From: Terrimonas ginsenosidimutans
GTDB lineage: Bacteria; Bacteroidota; Bacteroidia; Chitinophagales; Chitinophagaceae
Assembly (NCBI RefSeq): GCF_022012415.1
Contig: NZ_JAKLTR010000013.1
Span: 124,001-188,000, forward strand
DNA: 64,000 nucleotides
Direction: 5' to 3'
A program made the translations under genes and the position numbers. Shown here in pieces: positions 1 to 9,136 of this stretch (positions are counted from its first letter, which is position 1; every line of letters begins with the position of its first letter). The notes under the pieces were generated by a model. That model worked only from the letters and a program-made list of their open reading frames with translations, was not told the origin of the DNA and ran no database searches.

Positions 1-1188
1 CCGATGATATTATTGCTGACGCTGTTAGCGATCTTTTTTATCAATGCAGTGTACCTTATTATTCTCAGGATCACTACGCCTCAGAAATTCCAGAATGTGA
101 TCAGTTATTTTCAGATCGTATTTGCGATCGTGATATATGCAAGTTATCAGATCCTTCCGCGAATGATGGAAACAAAAGGTATTCTTGAATTCGATCTTAC
201 CGCTTATGGTTGGTCTGCGGCGTTGCCCATGTACTGGATGGCAGTAGGGTGGCAGAGTCTGACTTCGCTGACATTTACTGCAGAGTCTGTGATCTTCCTG
301 TTTGCCTCGATCGTTGTTCCCTTACTATGTGTATGGGTGGTGGTGAAATTCCTGGCGCCTTCTTTTAATAACAAGCTGGCGTTGATCAACAGTTCCGCAG
401 ATGGCCCGGCTGCACCCGTAACGCTTAAAAAGCATAAGAGATCCGGGATTGCCGAAAAGTTAGGTACTATTTTGACCAAAGGAAATGGAGAGACAGCGGG
501 GTTTTTGTTTGCATGGAGGATGTCTGGCCGCAGCCGTGATTTTAAGTTGAAAGTTTACCCATCTATCGGGTATATGCTGGTATTGGTCGTGGCAATGTTT
601 TTACGGTCAAAAAATTTCTCGCTGGCTACGCTTGCTGACAATGGGAAAGAGTTCAAGATCTTTATGATCGTTGGTATTTACCTGATGTCGCTTTTACTGG
701 TGACCGCTATTTCACAGATGGTCTATTCAGAGAAGTACAAAGCGGCCTGGATCTTTCAGGTTGTACCGCTGGAGTATCCGGGAGAAGTGATCCTTGGAGC
801 AGTGAAAGCAATCGTGTTGAAGTTTTATGTGCCTATCATCGTGTTGATCGCTATTCCGGGATTGATGATCGGCGGATGGCCCGCATTGCCAAATTTGCTG
901 TTAGGATTGTTCAATCAATTGCTGATCGCTGCACTGCTTGTGTATATCAACTTCCGGAATCTTCCTTTTTCCCGGAAACAGAATGCAAACCTGAATGGCG
1001 GATCGTTTATCCGGAACATGGGTGTAATGCTGATCTCCGTCTTTATTGCCATGCTTCATTATGCTGCGTATGATATACTTGTAGTGGTGTGCATCGCGGC
1101 GGTATTGTCGATGATCGCAACCTGGTTGATCACAGGCAGTATCCGGAAAACGTCCTGGGCAAAGATCAAGGCGGAACAGGATGCGTAG
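1..1188 (+). CDS. ABC-type exporter permease, C-terminal part (5' end outside window)
   Basis: A very hydrophobic protein with about eight or more predicted membrane spans, grouped at roughly residues 1-50, 65-115, 185-245 and 275-385, and a hydrophilic cytoplasmic loop around 125-175. The frame is already open at base 1 (the codon before the first ATG is sense), so the gene probably starts upstream. Composition and the paired membrane blocks resemble large ABC-2-like permeases, which usually follow an ATP-binding gene; none is visible here, so this is inference. The C-terminus is short and charged (AKIKAEQDA). A long palindrome of type A follows the stop. The substrate is unknown. Confidence 0.6.
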   Translation, partial: PMILLLTLLAIFFINAVYLIILRITTPQKFQNVISYFQIVFAIVIYASYQILPRMMETKGILEFDLTAYGWSAALPMYWMAVGWQSLTSLTFTAESVIFLFASIVVPLLCVWVVVKFLAPSFNNKLALINSSADGPAAPVTLKKHKRSGIAEKLGTILTKGNGETAGFLFAWRMSGRSRDFKLKVYPSIGYMLVLVVAMFLRSKNFSLATLADNGKEFKIFMIVGIYLMSLLLVTAISQMVYSEKYKAAWIFQVVPLEYPGEVILGAVKAIVLKFYVPIIVLIAIPGLMIGGWPALPNLLLGLFNQLLIAALLVYINFRNLPFSRKQNANLNGGSFIRNMGVMLISVFIAMLHYAAYDILVVVCIAAVLSMIATWLITGSIRKTSWAKIKAEQDA

Positions 1189-1222
1189 TTTACCCCGCCT
1201 GAGCATTTAATAGATCGATTGG

Positions 1223-1341
1223 CGTAGTAGGAACGCGGCGGACACAACGATACGCGGAGAGCGCGGCGAAACAGCCAGGTGACATTTTGTAATTCGCCGC
1301 GTCCGCTACGTATCGTTGCGGTCCGCCGCGTTCCTACTACG
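1223..1341. repeat. Type A palindrome, copy A1
   Basis: Two GC-rich arms of about 48 bp (1223-1270 and 1293-1341) are nearly perfect inverted repeats, the outer 21 bp perfectly so. The outer cap is CGTAGTAGGAACGCGG and the inner part contains AACGATACG. Related copies lie at 25909-26016 and 41303-41423. It follows the permease gene and has no T-run, so it is not a classical terminator. Confidence 0.85.
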
Positions 1342-1443
1342 TTCTTCGGCCGGTTAGGAATCTGAAAGTCAGTAAGTCGCAACAAATTGACACTCATTTC
1401 CGGACTGCGTTAACAACCCATTAGCCAGAAAAATGAACCTGTG

Positions 1444-1498
1444 TTGCAATTTGTGCTACCTTGCAATCTCGATGAAGGCTCGTAGGTTAATATTGCAA
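1444..1498. promoter_or_regulatory. Three TTGCAA palindromes around the start of the small secreted-protein gene
   Basis: The hexamer TTGCAA, followed by T each time, occurs at 1444-1449, 1461-1466 and 1493-1498. A -7-like box TACCTTGC (1457-1464) overlaps the middle copy. The cluster lies upstream of a small-protein/TonB-receptor pair that could be metal-regulated, so it may be a repressor site. No regulator is identified and chance is possible. Confidence 0.3.
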
Positions 1499-1813
1499 TC
1501 CGCAAGTTTCTTGCTGTTGCTGGTTTTTTCGCAGAAGATGGGTGCAGGTCTTTTCCTGCATAATCTGCTGCATAGCCAGGACATAGACCAGCCTTTCCAA
1601 TCATCTGAGCAGGGCAAAGCAAATGATAAAAGCATCAGCTTTGCCTGTAATTGTATTGATGATTTTCTGATACCTTTTCACGGCAGTGAAGAGATCGTTC
1701 TCCCCAAACCTTTGATTGAGCATAGGGCGCATCCGGAGCACTTTCATGCAGGCGTTTTATTGAGAGCTTCGGTCACCGCGGATCTCCGTGGGCCTCCCGC
1801 ACTGGTACTTTGA
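1472..1813 (+). CDS. Small secreted or membrane-anchored protein upstream of a TonB receptor
   Basis: A 113-residue protein with a basic N-terminus and hydrophobic segment (residues 5-22, ILQSASFLLLLVF) that looks like a signal peptide, then a His-rich middle with a CNC motif (ACNCIDDFLIPF) and several further His residues near the C-terminus (EHRAHPEHFHAG). An earlier in-frame ATG at 1433 would add 13 Cys-rich residues, but the later start gives the better signal peptide and sits just after a -7-like box. The receptor gene follows after about 80 bp, so the two may be co-transcribed. The His/Cys pattern hints at metal handling; I do not recognise the family. Confidence 0.55.
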   Translation: MKARRLILQSASFLLLLVFSQKMGAGLFLHNLLHSQDIDQPFQSSEQGKANDKSISFACNCIDDFLIPFHGSEEIVLPKPLIEHRAHPEHFHAGVLLRASVTADLRGPPALVL

Positions 1814-1896
1814 TCCGGGCTTTATTGTTTGACAGGTGATGTTCTATTGCCTGATCGTTCTATCATTTGCGTACCAGCGTTTAATCAAATTCATTT

Positions 1897-4284
1897 ATGA
1901 AACTTGTAATGTTTTCTATTGTAAGCCTATTCGTGGGCTTAACATCGTGGAGTCAACCCAAATCATTATTATCAGGCAGGATCACAGAAGACGGGACCGG
2001 TATTCCGCTTGTGGGAGCAACTATCCGGATACATGATATCAACAGAGATGCTGTAGCGGATGCCCAGGGCGATTACAGGACTTCTTCTTTGCCCGCGGGA
2101 AAATACCTTGTGGAGGTTTCTTATATAGGCCATCAAACCATTGTAGAAATGGTTGATATCAATGGCGCCACAGAAAAGAATTTTTCGCTTAAAGATGCCG
2201 TCGTGGAGCAGGAGGGCGTAACGGTAACGGGAGTGTCCGCTGCTACAAGGTTGAAGCAATCACCACAACCGGTAGCGATCCTGAAGAAAGCGGAACTGAT
2301 GAAGATCAGCTCGTCCAATATCATCAATTCGCTTACCCAGATCCCGGGGGTGAATGCGGTAACAACGGGACCCGCAATTTCCAAGCCATTTATACGGGGC
2401 CTTGGATATAACCGGGTTGTAGTGGTGAATGACGGCATTCGCCAGGAAGGACAGCAATGGGGGGATGAGCATGGGATCGAGATCGATGACTATAGCGCGC
2501 AGCGTGTTGAAGTGTTGAAGGGGCCGGCTTCATTGATGTATGGGTCAGATGCGCTTGCGGGAGTGATCAATATCCAAAGCCTCATGCCTGCGCCGGAAGG
2601 AACTATCCGTGCAAACCTGCTGGGGGAATATCAGACCAATAGTATGTTGAGGGGAACTTATGCAGATCTCAGCGGGACGAAAAATGGATTCAGCTTTAAT
2701 GCTTATGGATCTTACAAAGGAGCGGCGGACTACAAGAATAAATATGATGGCAATGTATTCAATTCCAAATTCTATAACAAGAACTTCGGAGGAATGCTGG
2801 GGTATAGTGGATCGTGGGGGCATAGTTTTATCCGCTCGAGTAATTTTGATCAGCACACAGGAATGGTCGAAGGGGAACGTGACGCAGCAACAGGAGCTTT
2901 TTTAAAGCCAGTTGCGGGTGGTACAGAGGAAATGGCGACCGGAGATGATTTTGACAAAATAAAACCGTTCGTTCCTTTCCAGCACATACAGCATTTTAAG
3001 ATCAATACGGATAACAGCTTTAATATAGGAAGAAGCAAGCTGGACGTTTTAGCCGGGTATCAAAGAAATCAGCGTAGGGAATTTGGTGATCCGGATAGTC
3101 CTGGTGAACCTGAAGCTTACTTTGATCTGAAGACCGTTAACTATTCAACCAAGCTGACATTGCCCTTCAAAGGTTTCTGGAGAACTAGTATTGGTATTTC
3201 AGGGATGAATCAGACAAATACGAATCGTGCGGAAGAAGCGCTGATACCTGATTATCGTCTGTTTGATATAGGTGGATTTGTATTCACACAGTATCATAAA
3301 GACAAGCTTTCGTTTAGCGGCGGACTTCGTATGGACCGTCGCCAGGTGGATGGTAAGCAAATGATGGATGGCGCTGATGTGAAATTTGCCGCATTTGAAA
3401 AAAGTTTTTCGAATATTTCAGGCAGTGCCGGTCTGACTTATGAACCTTCAAAAGACCTCAGCCTGAAGCTGAATGTAGCACGTGGTTTCAGGGCGCCGAC
3501 GCTTGCTGAATTGTCGAGTAACGGAGCGCATGAGGGAACCAATCGTTACGAAACAGGAAACCCTGATCTGAAATCCGAAACAAGTTTTCAGGTTGATGCG
3601 GGAGTTGAAATAAACAGCGAACATATTTCGCTGGGTGCAGGATTATTTTACAATCATATCAGCAATTTCATTTATTACGAAAGAGTATTGAATCAGGCTG
3701 GTGCGGATTCAATTATTGTTGATCCGGATAGCGGGGATGATCTTCATGTTTTCCGGTTTGACCAGCAGACAGCGAACCTGTATGGAGTAGAATTCAATAT
3801 GGATATTCATCCGCATCCGTTAGACTGGCTGCATTTTGAGAATACATTCTCTTATACCCGCGCTCAATTTACACAGGCTATCGACGGCTCGAAATATGTT
3901 CCGAATATTCCCGCGGCAAGACTGCTTTCACAATTGAAAGGTAATTTCCTGCCGAAAGGAGAGTCCGTTAGAAATGTTTATGTCAGCCTGGAAAGCGATT
4001 ATACTTTCAGGCAGGACCGGGCATTTACCGGTTACAATACAGAAACAGCAACGGGTGGTTATTGGCTGGTGGGTGTTTCCGTGGGTGCTGATTTTGTTAA
4101 AAAAGGAAAGACATTATTCAGTCTGAATTTAAGTGGAATGAACCTGGGAGATGTGGCTTATCAGAACCATTTAAGCAGGTTGAAGTATACGGTAGTGAAC
4201 AATGTTACTGGCCGCCAGGGCGTGTATAACGTTGGCCGTAATTTTGGAATGAAGCTTAGTGTACCGCTGGAATTTAAGTGGTAA
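1897..4284 (+). CDS. TonB-dependent outer-membrane receptor, possibly zinc/metal type
   Basis: A 795-residue receptor. After a signal peptide (residues 1-20) comes a carboxypeptidase-regulatory-like domain (about 22-95, with GRITEDGTGIPLVGATI), then the plug (about 105-225: QPVAILKKAELM, IPGVNAVTTGPAISKPFIRG, VEVLKGPASLMYGSDALAGV) and a beta-barrel ending in an aromatic-terminated strand (VPLEFKW). It imports a ligand across the outer membrane using TonB energy. The barrel segment EEALIPDYRLFDIGGFVFTQ and the SxGAHEGTNRYETGNPDL loop recall ZnuD-type zinc receptors, but substrate assignment is inference. A strong terminator follows the gene. Confidence 0.9.
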   Translation: MKLVMFSIVSLFVGLTSWSQPKSLLSGRITEDGTGIPLVGATIRIHDINRDAVADAQGDYRTSSLPAGKYLVEVSYIGHQTIVEMVDINGATEKNFSLKDAVVEQEGVTVTGVSAATRLKQSPQPVAILKKAELMKISSSNIINSLTQIPGVNAVTTGPAISKPFIRGLGYNRVVVVNDGIRQEGQQWGDEHGIEIDDYSAQRVEVLKGPASLMYGSDALAGVINIQSLMPAPEGTIRANLLGEYQTNSMLRGTYADLSGTKNGFSFNAYGSYKGAADYKNKYDGNVFNSKFYNKNFGGMLGYSGSWGHSFIRSSNFDQHTGMVEGERDAATGAFLKPVAGGTEEMATGDDFDKIKPFVPFQHIQHFKINTDNSFNIGRSKLDVLAGYQRNQRREFGDPDSPGEPEAYFDLKTVNYSTKLTLPFKGFWRTSIGISGMNQTNTNRAEEALIPDYRLFDIGGFVFTQYHKDKLSFSGGLRMDRRQVDGKQMMDGADVKFAAFEKSFSNISGSAGLTYEPSKDLSLKLNVARGFRAPTLAELSSNGAHEGTNRYETGNPDLKSETSFQVDAGVEINSEHISLGAGLFYNHISNFIYYERVLNQAGADSIIVDPDSGDDLHVFRFDQQTANLYGVEFNMDIHPHPLDWLHFENTFSYTRAQFTQAIDGSKYVPNIPAARLLSQLKGNFLPKGESVRNVYVSLESDYTFRQDRAFTGYNTETATGGYWLVGVSVGADFVKKGKTLFSLNLSGMNLGDVAYQNHLSRLKYTVVNNVTGRQGVYNVGRNFGMKLSVPLEFKW

Positions 4285-4353
4285 GATGTTTAGCTGAAGA
4301 TGCTAAGCCAGTCAGCATAAAGGTTAAGCGCTCTTTAATGCATTCAATGTAAG

Positions 4354-4384
4354 AGCCGGGTCTTGTTTGACCCGGCTTTTTTTT
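4354..4384 (+). terminator. Rho-independent terminator after the TonB receptor
   Basis: AGCCGGGTC and GACCCGGCT form a perfect 9-bp stem with a 6-nt loop, followed directly by a T-run. It ends the receptor transcript. The first bases after the T-run (TTATCTTT) may serve as the -7 box of the next gene. Confidence 0.9.
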
Positions 4385-4414
4385 ATCTTTAAGCAAAGAC
4401 CAACCAAAATAGCT

Positions 4415-4855
4415 ATGGAAATTACGTTCAACACACCGGCATTGCTTTTTCCCGCGATCAGCTTATTGTTGCTTGCTTATACCAACCGTTACCTCGCATT
4501 GGCGGCTCTTATCCGGAAATTGCATGATGAATATATGCGCGGAGAGAAAAATCATTTACTGGTCAAGCAGATCAAGATCCTGCGGCTGCGTATCAACCTG
4601 ATAAGGTGGATGCAGGCATTTGGGGTATTCAGCTTTGTTTGTTGTGTGCTGACAATGTATGGCGTCTATCAGCAGTGGAAGGTTATGACAGAGCTCGCAT
4701 TTGCGATCAGCCTGATCACTTTACTGGCATCACTCGTGATCTCACTTGTTGAGATCTCTCAAAGTACCAGGGCGCTGGAGTGGGAGTTGAGTGATATGGA
4801 AGAACTGGAAGGGCCCGGATTCTTCAAGAATCTTTTTAAGACGGAACGCGAATGA
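4415..4855 (+). CDS. DUF2721 family membrane protein
   Basis: A 146-residue protein with membrane segments at about residues 5-25, 65-85 and 90-115, and a charged connecting region rich in Arg/Lys (IRKLHDEYMRG, KQIKILRLRIN). This arrangement and the end of the last helix (VISLVEISQSTRALEWEL) match the DUF2721 family of unknown function. An upstream in-frame ATG at 4367 lies inside the preceding terminator, so I chose the ATG at 4415, which gives the usual family N-terminus. No operon partner is evident; the next gene is convergent. Confidence 0.8.
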   Translation: MEITFNTPALLFPAISLLLLAYTNRYLALAALIRKLHDEYMRGEKNHLLVKQIKILRLRINLIRWMQAFGVFSFVCCVLTMYGVYQQWKVMTELAFAISLITLLASLVISLVEISQSTRALEWELSDMEELEGPGFFKNLFKTERE

Positions 4856-4889
4856 ATACCAATGACCGCGAATAAGCACGAATGACCAC

Positions 4890-5192
4890 CTAAAGAGACC
4901 GCACGATCTTGAGTACAGAGGTCCAGTGTCCACCGCTGTAAACTTCTTTTACTCCATGGCTTTCCAGTTTGTACCGGGCTTCGCGTATGGAATCTGAATA
5001 GCCGGTGAGGATGATAGGAACATTCATTGCTTTGATGCGCGACAGGTTGATGGAGATCCTGTCTGAGGGAATATTTATAGAGTCGGGAATACGCCCCTGG
5101 TCAAATTCACCGGGAGAGCGAAGATCAATAATAACGGCGCCATGGCGCAAGGCATTCTTGAGTTTACTGTTGCCAAACAGGAAGTTGAACAT
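4890..5192 (-). CDS. Rhodanese-like domain protein without the catalytic cysteine
   Basis: A single rhodanese fold of 100 residues with the family landmarks IIDLRSPGEFDQGRIPDSINIP and the C-terminal GVKEVYSGGHW. Where active rhodaneses carry a Cys-containing loop, this protein has LTGYSDSIR, with no cysteine, so sulfurtransferase activity is unlikely and a binding or regulatory role is inferred. An in-frame ATG at 5252 would add 20 residues. I chose 5192 because a -7-like box TAGATTTG (5213-5220, minus strand) lies between the two ATGs and the shorter form begins like family members (MFNFLFG). Confidence 0.75.
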   Translation of the reverse strand: MFNFLFGNSKLKNALRHGAVIIDLRSPGEFDQGRIPDSINIPSDRISINLSRIKAMNVPIILTGYSDSIREARYKLESHGVKEVYSGGHWTSVLKIVRSL

Positions 5193-5212
5193 GGTGGATG
5201 ATTTCGTCGGGC

Positions 5213-5220
5213 CAAATCTA
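5213..5220 (-). promoter_or_regulatory. -7 promoter box of the rhodanese gene
   Basis: TAGATTTG matches the Bacteroidota consensus TAnnTTTG and lies 20 nt before the ATG at 5192. No clear -33 element is seen. Confidence 0.45.
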
Positions 5221-5360
5221 ATAAAATCCCGGATATCGGGAAAGCGGTCCATTTGTGAAGATTAGGTCTGCGAATATTTTGGCGGAGTGATTGGCTTTAT
5301 GGGCTCAAAGGAATTGTTTCCGTGTAAAAATGCTTTTGCTTTTGAAAAGGTGAAGGCGGC

Positions 5361-5408
5361 TAAGACGACAAAGGCACAAGGATTTACCTCGTGCCTTTGT
5401 CGTCTTAG
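5361..5408. repeat. Type B palindrome, copy B1
   Basis: Arms of 21 bp (5361-5381 and 5388-5408) pair with one mismatch around a 6-nt loop. The arm reads TAAGACGACAAAGGCACAAG, a short-period AAG/AAAGG pattern like the larger copies at 33352-33459 and 36269-36381. It lies 15 bp past the stop of the ABC exporter gene (minus strand) and has no T-run. Confidence 0.75.
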
Positions 5409-5422
5409 TAAGCTTATAATGT

Positions 5423-7234
5423 TCAGCTGGGTTGAAGTTTTCCTTTCCGCTCGCCGATCTGCTGTCTCCACATGGCGTAGTAAAGTCCTTTTTCTTCCAG
5501 AAGTTTTTCATGACTGCCCGTTTCCACGACATCTCCTTTTTCAAGCACATATATCCGGTCTGCATGCATGATAGTAGAAAGCCTGTGCGCGATCAGAATT
5601 GTGATCTGATTTCCTTCAAGGGAAATAGATCTGATCGTATCGGTTATTTGTTCTTCTGTAAGAGAATCGAGTGCGGATGTAGCTTCATCAAACAGCAGGA
5701 CTTTGGGCTGTCTCAACAAAGCGCGTGCGATAGAGATACGCTGTCTTTCGCCACCGGAGAGTTTTAAGCCGCCTTCTCCGATAGTGGTATCCAGGCCTTT
5801 TTCTGCACGGGAGAGTAAGTTCTGACAAGAAGCTTTCCGCAACGCCTCCTGTACATCTTCATCCGTTGCAGAAGGATTAACAAAAAGAAGATTCTCGCGA
5901 ATGGTTCCGGAGAAAAGTTGTGTATCCTGTGTAACAAACCCGATCTGGCTGCGGAGATCGTCAAAGTCGATCTCTTCCTCATTGAGGCCGTTATACAGGA
6001 TCTTTCCCTGTTTTGGACGATAGAGGCCAACCAGCAATTTCATCAACGTTGATTTACCAGAACCTGATGGTCCGACAAATGCAATAGTTTCACCAACGTT
6101 TGCCCTAAAGCTGATATTATTGATCGCGTTTTGCTGCGCAGAGTTATGTTTGAATCCAACTTTATCAAACTCGAGTGTTTCTATATCTCCAAGATGCTTT
6201 GGGTTGGCAGCCTGAGGCTCAGGCGTTTTTTTCATCAGGTTTTCAAAGTTGTTCAGAGATGCCTCTGCTTCCCGGTAAGAAAGAATGATGTTGCCGATTT
6301 CCTGCAGGGGTCCAAACACGAAGAAAGAGAAGATCTGCATGGTAACTATTTCATGGGCGGCCAGTTGATCACGGAACACAAGCCACATCAACATAAAAAG
6401 GATCACCTGCCGCAGGGTATTCACAAATGTGCCCTGGATGAAGCTGATGCTTCTGATACGCTTTACTTTAGTAAGTTCAAGCCCCAGGATCTTGAACGTG
6501 TTTTTATTCAGACGTTCGACTTCCTGATGTGTCAGGCCAAGGCTTTTTACCAGTTCAATATTGCGCAAAGATTCTGTTGTAGCTCCAGCCAGCGATGTGG
6601 TTTGGGATACAATAGCTTTCTGAATTACCTTCACCTTTTTACTCAATAGGTTTGAGATCACTGTCAGTAAAAAGATCCCACCAAAATAGAGAAAGGGCAG
6701 GCGCCAATCTTTATTGAAAGCGTAAACTGCAACAAAGACGATCCCGACGATAACAGGGAACAGGATATTGATAAAAGTGGAAATGAACTTCTCTGTATCC
6801 GTTCGTACTTTCTGCAAGATCCCTAATGTTTCACCACTTCTCTGATCTTCAAAATCGTGATAAGGAAGCTTCATGGCATGCTGCAATCCATCAGTGAAAA
6901 TGGTCGCGCCGAACTTTTGTGTAACTAGACTAAGGAAATAGTCTTGAAATGCCTTGGCTATCCGGCTGATCATTGCCACGGTAACCGATCCCAGAAGTAG
7001 CCATACCACTCCATAAACGGATTCTTTTTCGCCGGATTTATTGGTTATTTCCATTTTCAGGAACAGGTAATCGTTCCAGGTATAGTGAGCATCCTGATGC
7101 AGGGTTGCCAGGCTTACGAGCTTACCGAAGATGATCGGATCTACGAGAGAAAAGCCGATGTTAATTGCAGCCAGTATCAGTACTATGGAAACCAGCCATT
7201 TATACGGTTTCAGGTACTTGAAAAGTATCTTCAT
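5423..7234 (-). CDS. ABC exporter, fused permease and ATPase (ABCB/MsbA-like)
   Basis: A 603-residue half-transporter. An N-terminal six-helix domain spans about residues 12-310 and the nucleotide-binding domain about 350-585. The ATPase shows Walker A (GPSGSGKST), the signature [16 protein letters not shown], Walker B ([12 protein letters not shown]) and the switch His (IAHRLSTI). Such proteins work as homodimers in the inner membrane and export lipids, peptides or drugs; the substrate cannot be told from sequence. Length is normal for the family. The gene stands alone on the minus strand between a type B palindrome and the YifB gene. Confidence 0.92.
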   Translation of the reverse strand: MKILFKYLKPYKWLVSIVLILAAINIGFSLVDPIIFGKLVSLATLHQDAHYTWNDYLFLKMEITNKSGEKESVYGVVWLLLGSVTVAMISRIAKAFQDYFLSLVTQKFGATIFTDGLQHAMKLPYHDFEDQRSGETLGILQKVRTDTEKFISTFINILFPVIVGIVFVAVYAFNKDWRLPFLYFGGIFLLTVISNLLSKKVKVIQKAIVSQTTSLAGATTESLRNIELVKSLGLTHQEVERLNKNTFKILGLELTKVKRIRSISFIQGTFVNTLRQVILFMLMWLVFRDQLAAHEIVTMQIFSFFVFGPLQEIGNIILSYREAEASLNNFENLMKKTPEPQAANPKHLGDIETLEFDKVGFKHNSAQQNAINNISFRANVGETIAFVGPSGSGKSTLMKLLVGLYRPKQGKILYNGLNEEEIDFDDLRSQIGFVTQDTQLFSGTIRENLLFVNPSATDEDVQEALRKASCQNLLSRAEKGLDTTIGEGGLKLSGGERQRISIARALLRQPKVLLFDEATSALDSLTEEQITDTIRSISLEGNQITILIAHRLSTIMHADRIYVLEKGDVVETGSHEKLLEEKGLYYAMWRQQIGERKGKLQPS

Positions 7235-7321
7235 ATATAATCAGGGGAAATCAGTAAAAGAAAAAGAACAAGCAAACCCCGTACAAGTTCGGGAAAAATG
7301 ACAACTTATCAGGCTGGCAGT

Positions 7322-8872
7322 TTATCCGCCCCATTTCTCCCTGTCAAGACTCCGGTATTGGATCGCCTCCGCGAGGTATTCCGGCTTTATGTCATTACTG
7401 CCCGCTAGATCGGCGATCGTCCGGGAGACTTTGAGGATCCTGTCATAGGCCCGTGCGGATAGATTCAACTTCATCATCGCGGCCTTCAGCAGATTATGCC
7501 CGATCTGGCTGATCTCGCAGATCTCCTTCAGCATTTTGCTGCTCATCTGCGCGTTGCAATAAACTCCCGGGTCCGCTTTATAGCGCTCTGCCTGTTTCTC
7601 TCTTGCCTGTATTACCCTGTCGCGGATCTGTGCCGAATGTTCCTGCTGCCTGGCAGATGATAGTTCAGCAAAGGCAACAGGTGTTACTTCAACATGTAGG
7701 TCTATCCGGTCAAGCAATGGCCCGGACACTTTATTGAGATATTTCTGTACGGTCCCCGGAGGGCAGGTGCATTCCCTGTCAGGGTGGTTATAAAACCCGC
7801 AGGGACAGGGATTCATAGAGGCAATCAGCATGAATGAAGCTGGAAAGTCGAGTGCGACTTTTGCCCGTGAAATACTAACCTTTCGTTCTTCCATCGGCTG
7901 ACGCATCACTTCAAGTACGGTACGTTTGAATTCGGGCAATTCGTCCAAGAAAAGGACGCCATTATGGGCCAGGGAGATCTCTCCGGGTTGGGGCGTGCCT
8001 CCACCGCCAACAAGGGCCACATCGCTGATCGTATGATGCGGAGAACGGAATGGACGTCTGGCGATCAGTGTCGCATTTTCCGGAAGCTTTCCTGCCACCG
8101 AATGGATCTTTGTTGTTTCCAGCGCTTCCTGCAGGGACAGTGGTGGAAGTATGGTCGGGAGTCGTTTGGCCAGCATTGTCTTACCGGCGCCGGGCGGGCC
8201 GATCAGGATCGCATTATGTCCCCCGGCCGCGGCTATTTCCAGCGCACGTTTGATATTTTCCTGGCCCTTGACATCCGCAAAGTCCAACTCGAAATCGTAT
8301 TGTGAATCAAAGAACTCCTCCCGGGTATTGACGATGACGGGGTCAAGCCCCTTTTCTCCGTTCTCAAAAAAATCGATGACTTCCTTAATATGGGTCACTC
8401 CGTAAACAGTGAGATTATTCACCATACCGGCTTCGCGGGCATTTGCTTTGGGAATGATCAACCCTTTGAATCCCTCCTTTCTTGCCTGAATGGCCATTGG
8501 AAGAGCTCCTTTGATAGGTCTGACCTGCCCGTCCAGGCTTAATTCACCCATCATGACATAACGCGATATTATATCCGGATTACTGATCTGTTCAGACGCA
8601 CTCAGGATGCTGACGGCTATCGGCAGATCGAATGCAGTTCCGCTTTTCCGGATATCGGCAGGTGCCATGTTGATCACTACTTTATTCCTCGGCATCTTGT
8701 ATTCATTCGTTTTGAATACGCTTTCTATCCGCTGAAGACTTTCTTTCACCGCACTGTCCGGCAGCCCAACGATCGTCGAATCCTTGCCGGATGATTCAAT
8801 CCAGTTGGCTTCAATAGTGATAGTGATCGCTTCTACCCCGTAAACCGCACTCCCGTGAATTTTTACTAGCAT
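7322..8872 (-). CDS. comM: YifB/ComM family Mg-chelatase-like AAA+ ATPase
   Basis: A 516-residue protein with an N-terminal Lon-protease-like fold (about 1-170; GLPDSAVKESLQRI, MNAPADIRK-type segment), a AAA+ core with Walker A GPPGAGKTMLAKRLP (around 220) and Walker B LFLDELPEF, and a C-terminal Mg-chelatase-type domain containing the four-Cys segment MNPCPCGFYNHPDRECTCPPG. In other bacteria ComM is a hexameric helicase that promotes branch migration during natural transformation. That role here is inferred from the family. Length and domain order are complete. Confidence 0.93.
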   Translation of the reverse strand: MLVKIHGSAVYGVEAITITIEANWIESSGKDSTIVGLPDSAVKESLQRIESVFKTNEYKMPRNKVVINMAPADIRKSGTAFDLPIAVSILSASEQISNPDIISRYVMMGELSLDGQVRPIKGALPMAIQARKEGFKGLIIPKANAREAGMVNNLTVYGVTHIKEVIDFFENGEKGLDPVIVNTREEFFDSQYDFELDFADVKGQENIKRALEIAAAGGHNAILIGPPGAGKTMLAKRLPTILPPLSLQEALETTKIHSVAGKLPENATLIARRPFRSPHHTISDVALVGGGGTPQPGEISLAHNGVLFLDELPEFKRTVLEVMRQPMEERKVSISRAKVALDFPASFMLIASMNPCPCGFYNHPDRECTCPPGTVQKYLNKVSGPLLDRIDLHVEVTPVAFAELSSARQQEHSAQIRDRVIQAREKQAERYKADPGVYCNAQMSSKMLKEICEISQIGHNLLKAAMMKLNLSARAYDRILKVSRTIADLAGSNDIKPEYLAEAIQYRSLDREKWGG

Positions 8873-8971
8873 AATGGAAAGTTAGATAAAAGGGCGGGAA
8901 GGAGTGCGTGTTTTTCATCGCTCGCTGAATGTAAAATCACGTGAAATAGGTGATGGTTTCATCATGATCCA

Positions 8972-9136
8972 ATGATGAATAAACAAGCGTCTGCTGTGTC
9001 TCCCACCTTGTTGCCCGGATTTTTACAGACCCAGGGCCATACACCGGGAATGGAGTTTTACGGAAAAGACTCTCTTACTGGTCTTGCCGGTAAAAGAATC
9101 TATCCCGGATCAGATCTCTATTTCGCAAGCTCGTGA
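8972..9136 (+). CDS. Possible small ORF, 54 residues
   Basis: An open frame starting with two ATGs (8972 and 8975) runs antisense to the last codons of the M1 peptidase gene. The product would be hydrophilic (segments PTLLPGFLQTQG and SLTGLAGKRIYPGSDLYF), with no signal peptide or known motif. An open run of this length is not rare by chance and no promoter is seen, so this is only a candidate. Confidence 0.2.
   Translation: MMNKQASAVSPTLLPGFLQTQGHTPGMEFYGKDSLTGLAGKRIYPGSDLYFASS

Noticed and set aside
1223-1341. CRISPR or REP/BIME interpretation of the palindromes
   Set aside because: There are no regularly spaced direct repeats with unique spacers, and the arms are longer and differently built than classical REP units. 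No REP-associated transposase is in the window.
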